NCBI RefSeq assembly: GCF_017994015.1
Contig: NZ_JAGOLP010000017.1
Coordinates: forward strand, 1 to 64,000
Length of the DNA: 64,000 bases
Reading direction: 5' to 3'
Source: Ferrovibrio sp.
Lineage (GTDB): Bacteria > Pseudomonadota > Alphaproteobacteria > Ferrovibrionales > Ferrovibrionaceae
Within the stretch, counting starts at the first letter, position 1. Each line of letters starts with the position of its first letter. Of the stretch, positions 7,920 through 16,618 are shown piece by piece. A model generated the notes under the pieces. The model searched no databases. It was given only the letters and a program-made list of their open reading frames with translations, and was not told the origin of the DNA. A program made the position numbers and the translations under genes.

Positions 7920-8366
7920 TTAGCGGTCGACGCCAATCTGGCCGTCGTCGCTGCCGTCGCCGGCATTGATCTGAATCTGGCGCACCTGCGGCTGCGGCCG
8001 GGGCCGCAGCAATTCGATATGCAGCAGGCCATTGGCCAGATGCGCGCCGGTTACCTGGATGCCATCGGCCAGCACAAAGGCGCGCTGGAATTGCCGCGCC
8101 GCGATGCCGCGATGCAGGTAGAGGCGGTCCTTGTCGTCGGCCTGGCGGCCACGGATGACAAGCTGGTTATCCTCCAGCGTGATCGTCAGATCGCTCATGG
8201 CAAAGCCGGCCACCGCCAGCGTGATGCGCAGCCCGTCTTCGCCGGTTTGTTCGATGTTATACGGGGGATAGCCTTCGCCGCCGGATTTGGCGGCGCGTTC
8301 GATCATACGTTCCATATGATCGAAGCCCAGCAGAAGCGGGCTGGAAAATACTGAAACACGGGTCAT
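7920..8366 (-). CDS. Hsp20/alpha-crystallin family small heat-shock protein
   Basis: Small heat-shock proteins hold unfolding proteins in a refoldable state. The 148-aa protein has the IbpA-like N-terminus (SPLLLGFDHMERMIERAAK), followed by an alpha-crystallin domain beginning YPPYNIEQTGEDGLRITLAVAGF. The usual GVL/A-x-L strand is represented by ANGLLHIELLRP. An Ile-x-Ile type tail motif (IQIN) is present near the C-terminus. The ATG at 8366 follows AAGGAG (8377-8382). No convincing RpoH promoter could be seen upstream. It is followed by the DUF1150 gene. Confidence 0.93.
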   Translation of the reverse strand: MTRVSVFSSPLLLGFDHMERMIERAAKSGGEGYPPYNIEQTGEDGLRITLAVAGFAMSDLTITLEDNQLVIRGRQADDKDRLYLHRGIAARQFQRAFVLADGIQVTGAHLANGLLHIELLRPRPQPQVRQIQINAGDGSDDGQIGVDR

Positions 8367-8522
8367 GGCGCGGACTCCTTAAGCCTAAGCGAGTGCCTTG
8401 GCGGAGCCCGCAAGCGGCACTCCGTTGCAGCTTACATGGTGCCGCTGGGCTTGCGGTTCAAGCCCCATCCCGGCAGGATGGCGCATAAGCGAAAAAGCCA
8501 GGATGCAGAGGAGGATAGGGTG

Positions 8523-10016
8523 ATGGGCGTCAATATTGTGGCCGTGATCGGCGCCGGCGCGATGGGGCGTGGCATTGCCCAGGTCGGCATCCAGGGCGGC
8601 ATGCAGGTGTTGCTGTATGATGCCGCGCCGGGGGCTGCCGCCAAGGGCGCCGAGGCGATAGCGGCACAGCTTGATGCGCTGGTGGCGAAGCAGCGCCTGG
8701 GGGCTGGCGAAGCTGGCGCCGCCAAGGCGCAGTTGCGCGTTGTGGAAAGCCTGGAGGCTTTGCAAGACGCCGATCTGGTGGTGGAAGCGATCATCGAAAA
8801 TCTGGAGATCAAGCAGGCGCTGTTCCAGCAGCTTGAAACCATCGTGCGGCCGGATTGCCTGCTGGCTTCCAACACCTCGTCACTGCGCATCGCCAGCATT
8901 GCGCGCGGCTGCCGTCAGCGCGAGCGCGTTGCGGGTTTGCATTTTTTCAATCCGGTGCCGCTGATGAAGCTGGTGGAGGTGATCCGCGCCCCGGCCACCT
9001 CGGATGCTGCCGTGGCGGCGCTGGTCAAGGTGGGCGAGCGCATGGGCCGCAGCCCGGTTGTGGTGCAGGACAGCCCGGGTTTCCTGGTCAATCTCGGTGG
9101 CCGCTGCTTCACCCAGGAAGGTCTGCGCATCGTTTCCGAAGGCGTTGCCACACCGGCCCAGGTGGATGCGGTGATGCGTGATTGCTGGGGCTTCCGCATG
9201 GGGCCGTTTGAATTGATGGACCTGACCGGCATCGATGTGAATTTCCCGGTCAGCCAGATCATTTCTGCCGGCTATTTCCAGGATCGCCGGCTGGCCACAT
9301 CGCCGCTGCACCAGGCGATGATGGAAAGTGGCCAATGGGGCCGCAAGACGCGCCAGGGCTTCTATGCCTATGACGAAGCCGGCAAGGCCAATGTGCCATC
9401 GCCCGATGCGATGTCCGAATCAGCGCCGATCGACAAGGTGGCGCTGGCCGAGGATGACGACGCCCTGGCCGAATTGCTGCGCAAGATGGGTTTTGAAGTC
9501 TCGAATTTTGACGATGGCCAAAGTCCGATCCTGTGTGCCCTGCTGGGCGAGGATGTATCGAGCTATGCAGCACGGCGCGGCTTTGATCATCGCCGCCTGT
9601 TTGCGCTTGATCTCACCGGCCGGCTCGACAAGCGGCTGACGCTGATGCAGGCGCCCGGCGCGGTGTCGGCCTTGCGCGATGGCTTGGTGGCGCAGATCGC
9701 CAAAGCGGGCCGCAAGGTTTGTGCGATCAGCGACAGCCCGGGCTTTATCGGCCAGCGCATCGCCGCCATGGTGGCCAATCTGGGCTGCGAGATGGCGCAG
9801 ATCCGTATTGCCGGCCCGGCCGATATCGACAAGGCGATGACACTGGGCCTGAATTATCCGCTCGGGCCGCTGGCGCTGGCCGATCATCTCGGCCCGGCTG
9901 TTGTGCACAGCATCCTGGGCCAGTTGCAGGCCATCACCGGCGACGACCGCTATCGCCCCAGCCTGTGGCTGCGCCGCCGCGCCCAGCTCGGGCTTTCAGC
10001 GCTGACAGAGGCTTGA
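8523..10016 (+). CDS. 3-hydroxyacyl-CoA dehydrogenase, PaaH-like double C-domain form
   Basis: The enzyme oxidises L-3-hydroxyacyl-CoA to 3-ketoacyl-CoA with NAD+. The 497-aa protein begins with the Rossmann motif AVIGAGAMGRGIAQ, followed by the catalytic region NTSSLRIASIA and HFFNPVPLMKLVEVI. Two consecutive 3HCDH C-terminal domains follow, the first around residue 190 and the second around 405-490 (SPGFIGQRIAAMV, NYPLGPLALADHLG). A second half like this is seen in PaaH of phenylacetate degradation. No other paa gene is near, so a general beta-oxidation or PHB-linked role is equally likely. ATG 8523 follows GAGGAGG. Confidence 0.9.
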   Translation: MGVNIVAVIGAGAMGRGIAQVGIQGGMQVLLYDAAPGAAAKGAEAIAAQLDALVAKQRLGAGEAGAAKAQLRVVESLEALQDADLVVEAIIENLEIKQALFQQLETIVRPDCLLASNTSSLRIASIARGCRQRERVAGLHFFNPVPLMKLVEVIRAPATSDAAVAALVKVGERMGRSPVVVQDSPGFLVNLGGRCFTQEGLRIVSEGVATPAQVDAVMRDCWGFRMGPFELMDLTGIDVNFPVSQIISAGYFQDRRLATSPLHQAMMESGQWGRKTRQGFYAYDEAGKANVPSPDAMSESAPIDKVALAEDDDALAELLRKMGFEVSNFDDGQSPILCALLGEDVSSYAARRGFDHRRLFALDLTGRLDKRLTLMQAPGAVSALRDGLVAQIAKAGRKVCAISDSPGFIGQRIAAMVANLGCEMAQIRIAGPADIDKAMTLGLNYPLGPLALADHLGPAVVHSILGQLQAITGDDRYRPSLWLRRRAQLGLSALTEA

Positions 10017-10023
10017 AACAAAT

Positions 10024-10053
10024 CGGCCAGCCCCGCGCAAGCAGGGCTGGCCG
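10024..10053. terminator. bidirectional hairpin between hydroxyacyl-CoA dehydrogenase gene and gcvPB
   Basis: A perfect 10-bp stem, CGGCCAGCCC with GGGCTGGCCG, encloses a 10-nt loop. It occupies the 45-nt gap between the two convergent genes. There is no clear T-run on either side. Confidence 0.55.
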
Positions 10054-10061
10054 GGTGGCGG

Positions 10062-11621
10062 TTACTCTGCCGCAGCCTTGTTATCTACCGCTGGTTTCCA
10101 GCGCAAAACCGGCTTGCGTGCGGCCTGGGTTTCGTCCAGCCGGCGGCGCGGCGTGAGGCGCGGCGCACCCTGGAAATACTCGGTATTGCCGCCCGCCTTG
10201 GCGCGTTCGGCCAGGCCGCGCAGCACCAGGATGAAATGGTCCAGCGCGTCCTTGCTTTCGCTCTCGGTCGGCTCCACCAGCAGCGCGCCATGCACCACCA
10301 GGGGGAAATACACCGTCATCGGGTGATAACCCTCATCGATCAGCGCCTTGGCGAAATCCAGCGTGGTGATGCCGGTATCCTTCAGGAAGCTGTCGTCAAA
10401 CAGCGCCTCATGCATGCAGGGGCCTTCGAAGGCCGGGCTCATCACATCGCCGCAGGTCGCCATCACATAATTCGCCGCCAGCACCGCATCCTCTGCCACG
10501 CGCTTGAGGCCGTCGCCGCCATGGCTCAGCATGTAGGCCAGGGCGCGGATGAACATGCCCATCTGGCCATGGAATGCCTTCATGCGGCCGAAACTGCGGC
10601 CGTTCATGTCTGTTTCCACCAGCCTGAAACCGCCCTGGGTCAGCATCACATAGGGCAGCGGCACAAAATCCTGCAACGCCGCCGACAGCACCACCGGGCC
10701 GGAACCCGGGCCGCCGCCGCCATGCGGGGTGGAGAATGTCTTGTGCAGGTTGATATGCATGGCGTCGATGCCCAGATCACCCGGCCGCACCTTGCCGACG
10801 ATGGCGTTGAAATTGGCGCCGTCGCAATAGAAGAAACCGCCCACGCCATGGATCAGGTCGGCCACCTGCTTGATGTCGCGCTCAAACAGGCCGCAGGTAT
10901 TCGGATTGGTCAGCATGATCGCCGCCACATCCGGGCCGAGCTTGGCCTTCAGCGCTTCCAGGTCAACGCGGCCATCGGCCGTGGCGGGGATCGGGTCCAC
11001 TTCATAGCCGCACATCGCCGCCGTGGCCGGATTGGTGCCATGTGCCGATTCCGGCGCCAGGATGCGCTTGCGCGCATCGCCACGCGCAATCAGCGCGGCG
11101 CGGATCGCCATCAGGCCGCAGAGTTCGCCATGCGCGCCGGCTGCCGGGCTCATCGCCACGGCTGGCATGCCGGTCAGCACCTTGAGCCAGTCGGCCAGTT
11201 CGGCAATCAGTTGCAGCGCACCCTGCACGGTGCTGGTGGGCTGCAACGGATGCAGGTCGCCCAGGCCCTTGAAACGCGCCGCCTTCTCGTTGAGGCGCGG
11301 ATTGTGTTTCATGGTGCAGGAGCCGAGCGGGAACACGCCCATATCGATGGCGTAATTCTTGCGGCTCAGGCGCACAAAATGCCGGATCACCTGCGGCTCG
11401 CTCAGGCCGGGCAGGCCGATGGCGCCTTTGCGGCGCAGGCCACCCAGGCGCGGTGTCACTTCGGGCGCTGCCGGCAGGTCAACGCCGCAGCGGCCTTCCT
11501 CGCCCTGTTCAAACAGCAGCGCTTCTTCATGATCCAGGCCACGATGACCGCCGATGGTGCCAAGCTGGCCGGTTTCAGTAACAGCATTCGGCGTGGTGGG
11601 GCGTCCCTGACGGTTCAGCAT
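10062..11621 (-). CDS. gcvPB: glycine dehydrogenase (decarboxylating) subunit 2
   Basis: This is the PLP-binding half of the split P-protein, which decarboxylates glycine and passes the aminomethyl group to lipoyl-GcvH. The PLP lysine lies in HINLHKTFSTPHGGGGPGSGP, and MKHNPRLNE and AAGAHGELCGLMAIRA are family hallmarks. The protein is 519 aa. Its ATG at 11621 overlaps the gcvPA stop (TGATG) and sits 7 nt after GAGGAGG, which decides against the GTG at 11624. It is the last gene of gcvT-gcvH-gcvPA-gcvPB. Confidence 0.97.
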   Translation of the reverse strand: MLNRQGRPTTPNAVTETGQLGTIGGHRGLDHEEALLFEQGEEGRCGVDLPAAPEVTPRLGGLRRKGAIGLPGLSEPQVIRHFVRLSRKNYAIDMGVFPLGSCTMKHNPRLNEKAARFKGLGDLHPLQPTSTVQGALQLIAELADWLKVLTGMPAVAMSPAAGAHGELCGLMAIRAALIARGDARKRILAPESAHGTNPATAAMCGYEVDPIPATADGRVDLEALKAKLGPDVAAIMLTNPNTCGLFERDIKQVADLIHGVGGFFYCDGANFNAIVGKVRPGDLGIDAMHINLHKTFSTPHGGGGPGSGPVVLSAALQDFVPLPYVMLTQGGFRLVETDMNGRSFGRMKAFHGQMGMFIRALAYMLSHGGDGLKRVAEDAVLAANYVMATCGDVMSPAFEGPCMHEALFDDSFLKDTGITTLDFAKALIDEGYHPMTVYFPLVVHGALLVEPTESESKDALDHFILVLRGLAERAKAGGNTEYFQGAPRLTPRRRLDETQAARKPVLRWKPAVDNKAAAE

Positions 11622-12961
11622 CACAGTACCTCCTCAAGCGCCGCCACCAGCGCATCCATATCCGCGTTGGTATTCATCTCGGTTGCCGCCAGCAGCAGCA
11701 GGTTTTCCGCTTCTGGCTCATCCGGCCACAGCCTGGAAGCCGGCACGCCGCCCAGGATGCCGCGGGCTGCCAGGGCTTCCACCACTTCCTTGGCTGGCTT
11801 GGGCAGCCGCAAGGTGAATTCGTTGAAGAAGGCATCATTCAGCAGCTTGGCGCCTTTCAGGCCGTCCAGTTTTTCGGCCAGTTGCACCGCCTTGCCATGG
11901 TTGATCTCGGCCAGCCGCACCAGCCCCACTTCGCCCAGCAGGCTGAGATGGATGGTGAAGGCCAGGGCGCAGAGGCCGGAATTGGTGCAGATATTGGAGG
12001 TCGCCTTCTCGCGCCGGATATGCTGTTCGCGGGCCGAAAGCGTCAGCACAAAGCCGCGCTTGCCATCCTGGTCCACGGTTTCGCCGCAGAGCCGGCCCGG
12101 CATCTGGCGCAGGAATTTCTCCTTGGCGGCAAACAGGCCGACATACGGCCCGCCAAAGCTGAGCGGCACGCCGATGCTCTGGCCTTCCGCCACCACGATA
12201 TCGGCGCCCATTTCGCCCGGCGGCGTCAGCAGGCCGAGTGACACGACTTCGCTCACCGCCACCACCAGCAGCACACCCTTGGCCTGGCAGGCTTTGGAGA
12301 GGGCAGTGAGGTCACGCACATGGCCGAACAGCGATGGATTCTGCACCACCACACAGGCGGTGTCGCCATCGATCAGCGCGGTGAGGTCTTCATTGCCGTC
12401 CACATCCATAGGCGCGGCTGTGTAGGGCTGGTCGGTCTGGCGCATCAGCGTTTCAACCACATCGCGGTAATGCGGATGCAGGCCGCCCGACAGCACGGCC
12501 TTCTTGCGCTTGGTGACGCGCTGCGCCATCAGCACGGCTTCGCCGCAGGCGGTGGCGCCGTCATACAACGAGGCATTGGCCACATCCATGCCGGTGATCA
12601 GCGCCACCTGGGTCTGGAATTCAAACAGGTATTGCAGCGTGCCTTGGGCAATTTCCGGCTGGTAGGGCGTGTAGGAGGTGAGGAATTCGCTGCGCTGGAT
12701 CAGATGGTCGGCCGCAGCCGGGATATGATGCCGGTAGGCGCCGGCGCCGAGGAAACACGGCGCATCGGCCGGCGAAAGGTTCTTCGCTGCCAGCGCCGCG
12801 ATATGGCGCTCCACTTCCAGCTCGCCCTGATGCGGCGGCAGGTCGATCTCGGGATTAAGCGCCTCGGCCGGCACATCCTTGAACAAGGCATCAATGTCGC
12901 TGACACCGATAGCCGCCAGCATGGCGCGGCGGTCGGCCTCGGTCTGACCCAGATAACGCAT
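11621..12961 (-). CDS. gcvPA: glycine dehydrogenase (decarboxylating) subunit 1
   Basis: This is the N-terminal-type half of the split P-protein, needed with GcvPB for glycine decarboxylation. The 446-aa sequence opens with [19 protein letters not shown] and contains [41 protein letters not shown] and GTNSGLCAL-like [14 protein letters not shown] segments conserved in GcvPA. No PLP lysine is expected in this subunit. It overlaps gcvPB by one base and follows gcvH by 10 nt. The whole operon should respond to the upstream glycine riboswitch. Confidence 0.97.
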   Translation of the reverse strand: MRYLGQTEADRRAMLAAIGVSDIDALFKDVPAEALNPEIDLPPHQGELEVERHIAALAAKNLSPADAPCFLGAGAYRHHIPAAADHLIQRSEFLTSYTPYQPEIAQGTLQYLFEFQTQVALITGMDVANASLYDGATACGEAVLMAQRVTKRKKAVLSGGLHPHYRDVVETLMRQTDQPYTAAPMDVDGNEDLTALIDGDTACVVVQNPSLFGHVRDLTALSKACQAKGVLLVVAVSEVVSLGLLTPPGEMGADIVVAEGQSIGVPLSFGGPYVGLFAAKEKFLRQMPGRLCGETVDQDGKRGFVLTLSAREQHIRREKATSNICTNSGLCALAFTIHLSLLGEVGLVRLAEINHGKAVQLAEKLDGLKGAKLLNDAFFNEFTLRLPKPAKEVVEALAARGILGGVPASRLWPDEPEAENLLLLAATEMNTNADMDALVAALEEVL

Positions 12962-12971
12962 GGAATAAACC

Positions 12972-13346
12972 TCAGAGCGTGGCGAGATAAGCGTCGTAGG
13001 CGGCCTGATCCATCAGCCCGTCCAGCTCGGCCGGGTTGGCAAGCTTCAGCCTGGCGAACCAGCCATCGGTCTGCGCCGCACGGTTGACCAGGGCCGGATC
13101 GTCGGCCAGCGCGGCATTGCCTTCCGTGACGGTGCCGGAAACCGGCGCGAAAACTTCGCTCGCCGCCTTCACCGATTCAACCACCGCCAGCTCGTCGCCG
13201 GCAGCCACGGCTTTGCCAGGTTCCGGCACTTCAACATAAACCACATCGCCAAGCTGGCTCTGGGCATAGTCGGAAATCCCGACCGTGCCGATATCGCCAT
13301 CGACGCTGATCCATTCGTGGTCCTTGGTGTAGCGGATAACAGGCAT
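12972..13346 (-). CDS. gcvH: glycine cleavage system H protein
   Basis: GcvH carries the lipoyl arm that shuttles the aminomethyl group between P, T and L proteins. The 124-aa protein has the family start [13 protein letters not shown], the [18 protein letters not shown] segment and the lipoylation site [11 protein letters not shown], with the modified Lys near residue 60. The open frame continues far upstream, but ATG 13346 gives the normal GcvH length and lies 10 nt after gcvT, with TGAGGAA just before it. Confidence 0.97.
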   Translation of the reverse strand: MPVIRYTKDHEWISVDGDIGTVGISDYAQSQLGDVVYVEVPEPGKAVAAGDELAVVESVKAASEVFAPVSGTVTEGNAALADDPALVNRAAQTDGWFARLKLANPAELDGLMDQAAYDAYLATL

Positions 13347-13356
13347 GCTGGGTTCC

Positions 13357-14475
13357 TCAGGCTTTGGCGTAACGCTTGGTGATGAAGGGCAGGGTGACAA
13401 TCTTGGCCGGCAGCGGCTTGCCGCGCACCAGCAGGGCAATGGCGGTGCCGGCCGTGGCATGGGCGGTTTCGACATAGCCCATTGCCACCGGGGCATCGAC
13501 ACTGGGGCCAAACCCGCCGGAGGTGACGATGCCGATCTTGCGGCCGGCGCTATCAAGAATCTCGGTGCCTTCGCGGGCCGGAGCGCGGCCTTCCGGCTGG
13601 ATGCCGACACGTTTGCGCGCCACGCCCCCGGCCAGTTGCTGCTGCACGATTGCTGCGCCGGGATAGCCGCCCTCGGCGCGGCGGCGTTTGGAGATGGTCC
13701 AGGCCAGGCCGGCTTCAATCGGCGTGGTGCCGGTGTCGATGTCATGGCCATAGAGGCAGAGGCCGGCTTCCAGGCGTAAGCTGTCACGCGCGCCAAGGCC
13801 AATCGGTTTGACTTCCGGTTGCGCCAGCAGCCAGCGCGCAAAGGCTTCGGCTTCGCTGGCGGCCAGCGAGATTTCGCAGCCATCCTCGCCGGTATAGCCC
13901 GAGCGGGTGACAAAGCAGGCATGCGGGCCAAGCTGCATCTCGGCGCCCTGGCCGAATTGCAGCTCGCTCACTGCCGGGTTGAGCCGCGCCAGCACCGCCA
14001 CCGCCTGCGGCCCCTGCAAGGCCAGCAGGGCGCGGTCGGCCAGGTATTCCACCTGGCAATCCGGCAGGCCGGCTTTCAGCAACGCAATATCCTGTTCCTT
14101 ACAGGCCGCGTTCACGATCACGAACAGATCGTTGGCGCGTTTGTTCACCATCAGATCGTCCAGGATGCCGCCCTGATCGTTGGTGAAAACGGTGTAGCGC
14201 ATGCGGCCGACTTCCAGCGCCACCAGATCGCCCGGCACCAGCCGTTCCAGCGATTTGGCCGGGTCGACTCCGGTGATGAGTACCTGACCCATATGAGAGA
14301 CATCGAACAATCCTGCGGCGGTGCGGGTATGTTTATGCTCGGCCATGATGCCGGCAGGATACTGCACCGGCATCTCATAGCCGGCAAACGGCACCATCTT
14401 GCCGCCCAATTCCTTGTGCAGCGCGTTCAGCGGCGTGAATTTGAGATCTTCTGTTGGTGCGCCAGTGCTAGCCAC
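13357..14475 (-). CDS. gcvT: aminomethyltransferase (glycine cleavage T protein)
   Basis: GcvT transfers the one-carbon unit from aminomethyl-GcvH to tetrahydrofolate and releases ammonia. The 372-aa protein shows [26 protein letters not shown], the folate-site [17 protein letters not shown], and [14 protein letters not shown]. The reading frame stays open through the riboswitch to 14697, but the upstream part is RNA structure, not protein. The chosen start is GTG 14475, close behind GAGGGA, giving the usual length; the short spacing leaves some doubt. It is the first gene of the riboswitch-controlled operon. Confidence 0.95.
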   Translation of the reverse strand: MASTGAPTEDLKFTPLNALHKELGGKMVPFAGYEMPVQYPAGIMAEHKHTRTAAGLFDVSHMGQVLITGVDPAKSLERLVPGDLVALEVGRMRYTVFTNDQGGILDDLMVNKRANDLFVIVNAACKEQDIALLKAGLPDCQVEYLADRALLALQGPQAVAVLARLNPAVSELQFGQGAEMQLGPHACFVTRSGYTGEDGCEISLAASEAEAFARWLLAQPEVKPIGLGARDSLRLEAGLCLYGHDIDTGTTPIEAGLAWTISKRRRAEGGYPGAAIVQQQLAGGVARKRVGIQPEGRAPAREGTEILDSAGRKIGIVTSGGFGPSVDAPVAMGYVETAHATAGTAIALLVRGKPLPAKIVTLPFITKRYAKA

Positions 14476-14507
14476 GGTCCCTCGCGGATCAAGAGTCGAC
14501 ACAGCAT

Positions 14508-14521
14508 CGGGCTTTCGCCCG
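14508..14521 (-). promoter_or_regulatory. short hairpin in the gcv riboswitch expression platform
   Basis: On the minus strand CGGGC-GAAA-GCCCG forms a GNRA-capped stem between the second aptamer and the gcvT ribosome-binding site. There is no T-run, so control of translation, rather than termination, is the more natural reading. The exact alternative pairing was not worked out. Confidence 0.45.
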
Positions 14522-14527
14522 TCTGCG

Positions 14528-14738
14528 CCCCCTCTGTCCGTGGACCTGAGAGATTCGCCGCCGCCGCCAGAGATCGGCGAGGTCGACTTACTCCGTCGGT
14601 GGGCAAGGTTTTCACCCGGCCGCTTTCCAGAGTTTCGCAAGTAACCCCACGGTCCTTTGGCCTGAGAGTTTCCGGGGCGGTTGCTCCTTCGGCGCATCGA
14701 ACCCGAGCCTAAGCCCGGCTAATGCCTCTCCCGCAGGG
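14528..14738 (-). ncRNA. tandem glycine riboswitch upstream of gcvT
   Basis: Read on the minus strand, this leader contains two copies of the glycine aptamer core. The first has GCGGGAGAGGC, CCGAAGGAGCAA, AAACTCTCAGGCC and AAAGGACCG. The second has CGACGGAGTAAG, ATCTCTCAGGTCC and ACGGACAGAGGG. These elements, their order and the position before gcvT match the known gcvT riboswitch class, in which glycine binding turns on the glycine cleavage operon. Ends are approximate. The region explains most of the 440-nt stretch between gcvT and the next gene that has no protein gene. Confidence 0.93.
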
Positions 14739-14755
14739 GTGCTGCGAACGTTCCG

Positions 14756-14783
14756 AACATAGACGGCCCGGGGATGGTGTCAA
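14756..14783 (-). promoter_or_regulatory. sigma-70-type promoter of the gcv operon
   Basis: The minus strand carries TTGACA (14783-14778) and TATGTT (14761-14756) separated by 16 nt. Transcription would begin near 14749, just before the first riboswitch aptamer. Confidence 0.7.
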
Positions 14784-14821
14784 ACCCTTTCGCCCCCGCA
14801 GCATGAAAAGCCTGGGGAAAA

Positions 14822-14855
14822 CCCCGGTTGACAGGGTTAACCGGGGCGCTACGCT
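14822..14855 (+). promoter_or_regulatory. promoter with flanking palindrome before the Mpo1-like gene
   Basis: TTGACA at 14828-14833 is followed after 16 nt by TACGCT at 14850-14855. An inverted repeat, CCCCGGTT (14822-14829) and AACCGGGG (14839-14846), encloses the -35 element and could be a repressor site. It could also end leftover antisense transcription. Confidence 0.45.
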
Positions 14856-14917
14856 GCTCGCACAAAACAAGTTGGCGGCACCGACTCGGCAACCGGGCGG
14901 TGCGGGAGGAAACAACA

Positions 14918-15460
14918 ATGAATCCGTTTTTCATCGAACAGATGGCGATGTATTCCGCCTATCACCGCGACAGCCGCAACCGGGCGACGCATTTCATCGG
15001 CATCCCGGCGATTGTGTTCTCGCTGTTTGTGCCGCTGGCCTGGGTCGAGTTGGGCCAGGTGGCCGGCCTGCCGCTCACCCTGGCGGTGGTGGTGTGGGCG
15101 GTTACCGGGATGTTTTACCTCTGGCTGGATCGCCTGCTCGGCCTTGGCATGGTGATCCTCAGCCTGGGCCTGCTGGTTGCCGGCCATAACGTGGCGATGA
15201 TGGGCAGCACCATCGGCTGGAGCGTGTTTGCCATTGCCTTTGTCGGCGGCTGGGTGTTCCAGCTTGTGGGGCATGTTTTTGAGGGCCGTCGCCCGGCTTT
15301 AGCCGATAATCTGCTGCAAGCCCTTATCGGCCCGATGTTCCTGGTGGCGGAAACCGCCTTTGCTGCCGGCCTCAAGCCTGAACTGCATCAGGCGGTGGAA
15401 GCGCGCTGGCAGCATTATTCCGTGGGTGCCGTGCAGGCGCGCACTGCTACCGCCAATTAG
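14918..15460 (+). CDS. Mpo1-like (DUF962) membrane protein
   Basis: The 180-aa protein matches the DUF962/Mpo1 family; yeast Mpo1 is an Fe-dependent dioxygenase acting on 2-hydroxy fatty acids. Visible features are the N-terminal MAMYSAYHRDSRNRATHFIGIPAIV (with the conserved His of the YxxxHxxxxNxxxHxxGxP pattern), four hydrophobic segments between residues 24 and 135, and GHNVAMM followed by FQLVGHVFEGRRPAL. It is an inner-membrane protein. ATG 14918 follows GGGAGGA. Bacterial substrates of the family are not established. It precedes a cyclase-family gene by 8 nt. Confidence 0.85.
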   Translation: MNPFFIEQMAMYSAYHRDSRNRATHFIGIPAIVFSLFVPLAWVELGQVAGLPLTLAVVVWAVTGMFYLWLDRLLGLGMVILSLGLLVAGHNVAMMGSTIGWSVFAIAFVGGWVFQLVGHVFEGRRPALADNLLQALIGPMFLVAETAFAAGLKPELHQAVEARWQHYSVGAVQARTATAN

Positions 15461-15468
15461 AGGTCAAC

Positions 15469-16515
15469 ATGAATCCGCGTTGGAAATGTCGGCCCGAAGG
15501 GTCGACCTGGGGCGATTTTGGCCCTGACGATCAACTTGGCCGGCTTAACCTGATCACTCCGGAGAAAACCCGCCAGGGTATTGCCGAGGTGCGCGAGGGT
15601 CTGCGCTTCTGCCTGTCGTTACCGCTGGAATATCCTGGCGGCAACCTGCTCAATCCGCGCCGTTATCCGCCGCAGCTCTTTGCCACTTCGCGCGGCGAGG
15701 TTGGCAATATGGTGCATCGCCTGTCAGCCTATGACGTGCGCCATAATGATGTGATCTGCGACGATCTGGCGTTGATCTATCTGCAATATTCCACGCAATG
15801 GGACAGCTTCGCCCATGCCGGGCAGATGTTTGATGCCGATGGCGATGGTGTGCCGGAACCGTGTTTCTACAATGGTTATCGCGGCGGCGCCGAGGTGCCG
15901 GAAGCGCTTGATCTGGGTGCTGCTGAACCGCGTGCGCTGCGTTTCGCCCAGCCCGGCGCCAAGGCTCTGGGGATCGAAACTTTTGCCCGCCATGGCATCC
16001 AGGGCCGCGCCGTGCTGGTCAATCTATTCGATGATGTGGGCGAAAAGCGCGACTGGGTGGGTTATGACCGGCTGATGCGGCTGATGCAGGCCCAGGGCGC
16101 CGAGATCGAGCCGGGCGACATGCTGTGTTTCTACACCGGCTTTGGCGACACGATCCTGAGCATGAACCGGCAGCCGGATCGCCAGCGGCTGGAAAATTCC
16201 AATGCCGTGATTGATGGCCGCGATGCCAAACTGTTGAACTGGATCAGCGATAGCGGCGTGGCGGCGCTGATTGCCGATAATTACGCCGTGGAAGGATTAC
16301 CGGCGCGCGATGGTGGGTCCGACCAGCATGCCGCCTTGCCGCTGCATGAACATTGCCTGTTCAAGCTTGGCGTGCCGCTGGGCGAAATCTGGTATCTCTC
16401 CGAACTGGCGGCCTGGCTGAAAGCCAATCGCCGCAGCCGTTTTCTGCTCACTGCGCCGCCGTTGCGACTTACCGGTGCAGTGGGGTCGCCGGTCACACCG
16501 ATAGCAACCGTGTGA
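15469..16515 (+). CDS. cyclase family protein (kynurenine formamidase-like fold)
   Basis: The 348-aa protein belongs to the metal-dependent cyclase/formamidase superfamily. The metal-binding stretch appears as STQWDSFAHAG near residue 108, with Asp and His in the expected spacing. The GYDRLMRLMQAQGAEIEPGDMLCFYTGFGD region and the C-terminal LPLHEHCLFKLGVPLGEIWYLSELAAWL are typical of the longer subgroup. Members hydrolyse amide or lactone-like bonds, but the substrate cannot be told from sequence. It probably forms a two-gene unit with the Mpo1-like gene. It is not closely similar to the second cyclase at 46722. Confidence 0.8.
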   Translation: MNPRWKCRPEGSTWGDFGPDDQLGRLNLITPEKTRQGIAEVREGLRFCLSLPLEYPGGNLLNPRRYPPQLFATSRGEVGNMVHRLSAYDVRHNDVICDDLALIYLQYSTQWDSFAHAGQMFDADGDGVPEPCFYNGYRGGAEVPEALDLGAAEPRALRFAQPGAKALGIETFARHGIQGRAVLVNLFDDVGEKRDWVGYDRLMRLMQAQGAEIEPGDMLCFYTGFGDTILSMNRQPDRQRLENSNAVIDGRDAKLLNWISDSGVAALIADNYAVEGLPARDGGSDQHAALPLHEHCLFKLGVPLGEIWYLSELAAWLKANRRSRFLLTAPPLRLTGAVGSPVTPIATV

Positions 16516-16519
16516 GCAG

Positions 16520-16535
16520 AATATCACGCGATATT
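16520..16535. repeat. small palindrome before the chemoreceptor gene
   Basis: AATATC and GATATT are perfect 6-bp arms around a 4-nt spacer in the 100-nt gap. It could be an operator or part of a terminator for the preceding gene. Confidence 0.25.
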
Positions 16536-16618
16536 GTTCGTATTCTAACATTCAATCGCTAGGGGATTTTGCGCCCGCTCACTAGCATTTGCCATAGCGG
16601 CAGATGAGGGAGACGCGC

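Noticed and set aside
10236-12425. A 729-codon plus-strand frame opposite gcvPB and gcvPA
   Set aside because: It is antisense to two certain genes, is rich in His, Arg, Ala and Gln as G+C-rich shadow frames are, and shows no domain.
14476-14697. N-terminal extension of GcvT through the riboswitch
   Set aside because: The sequence is explained by conserved riboswitch elements, and the extended protein has no family similarity there.
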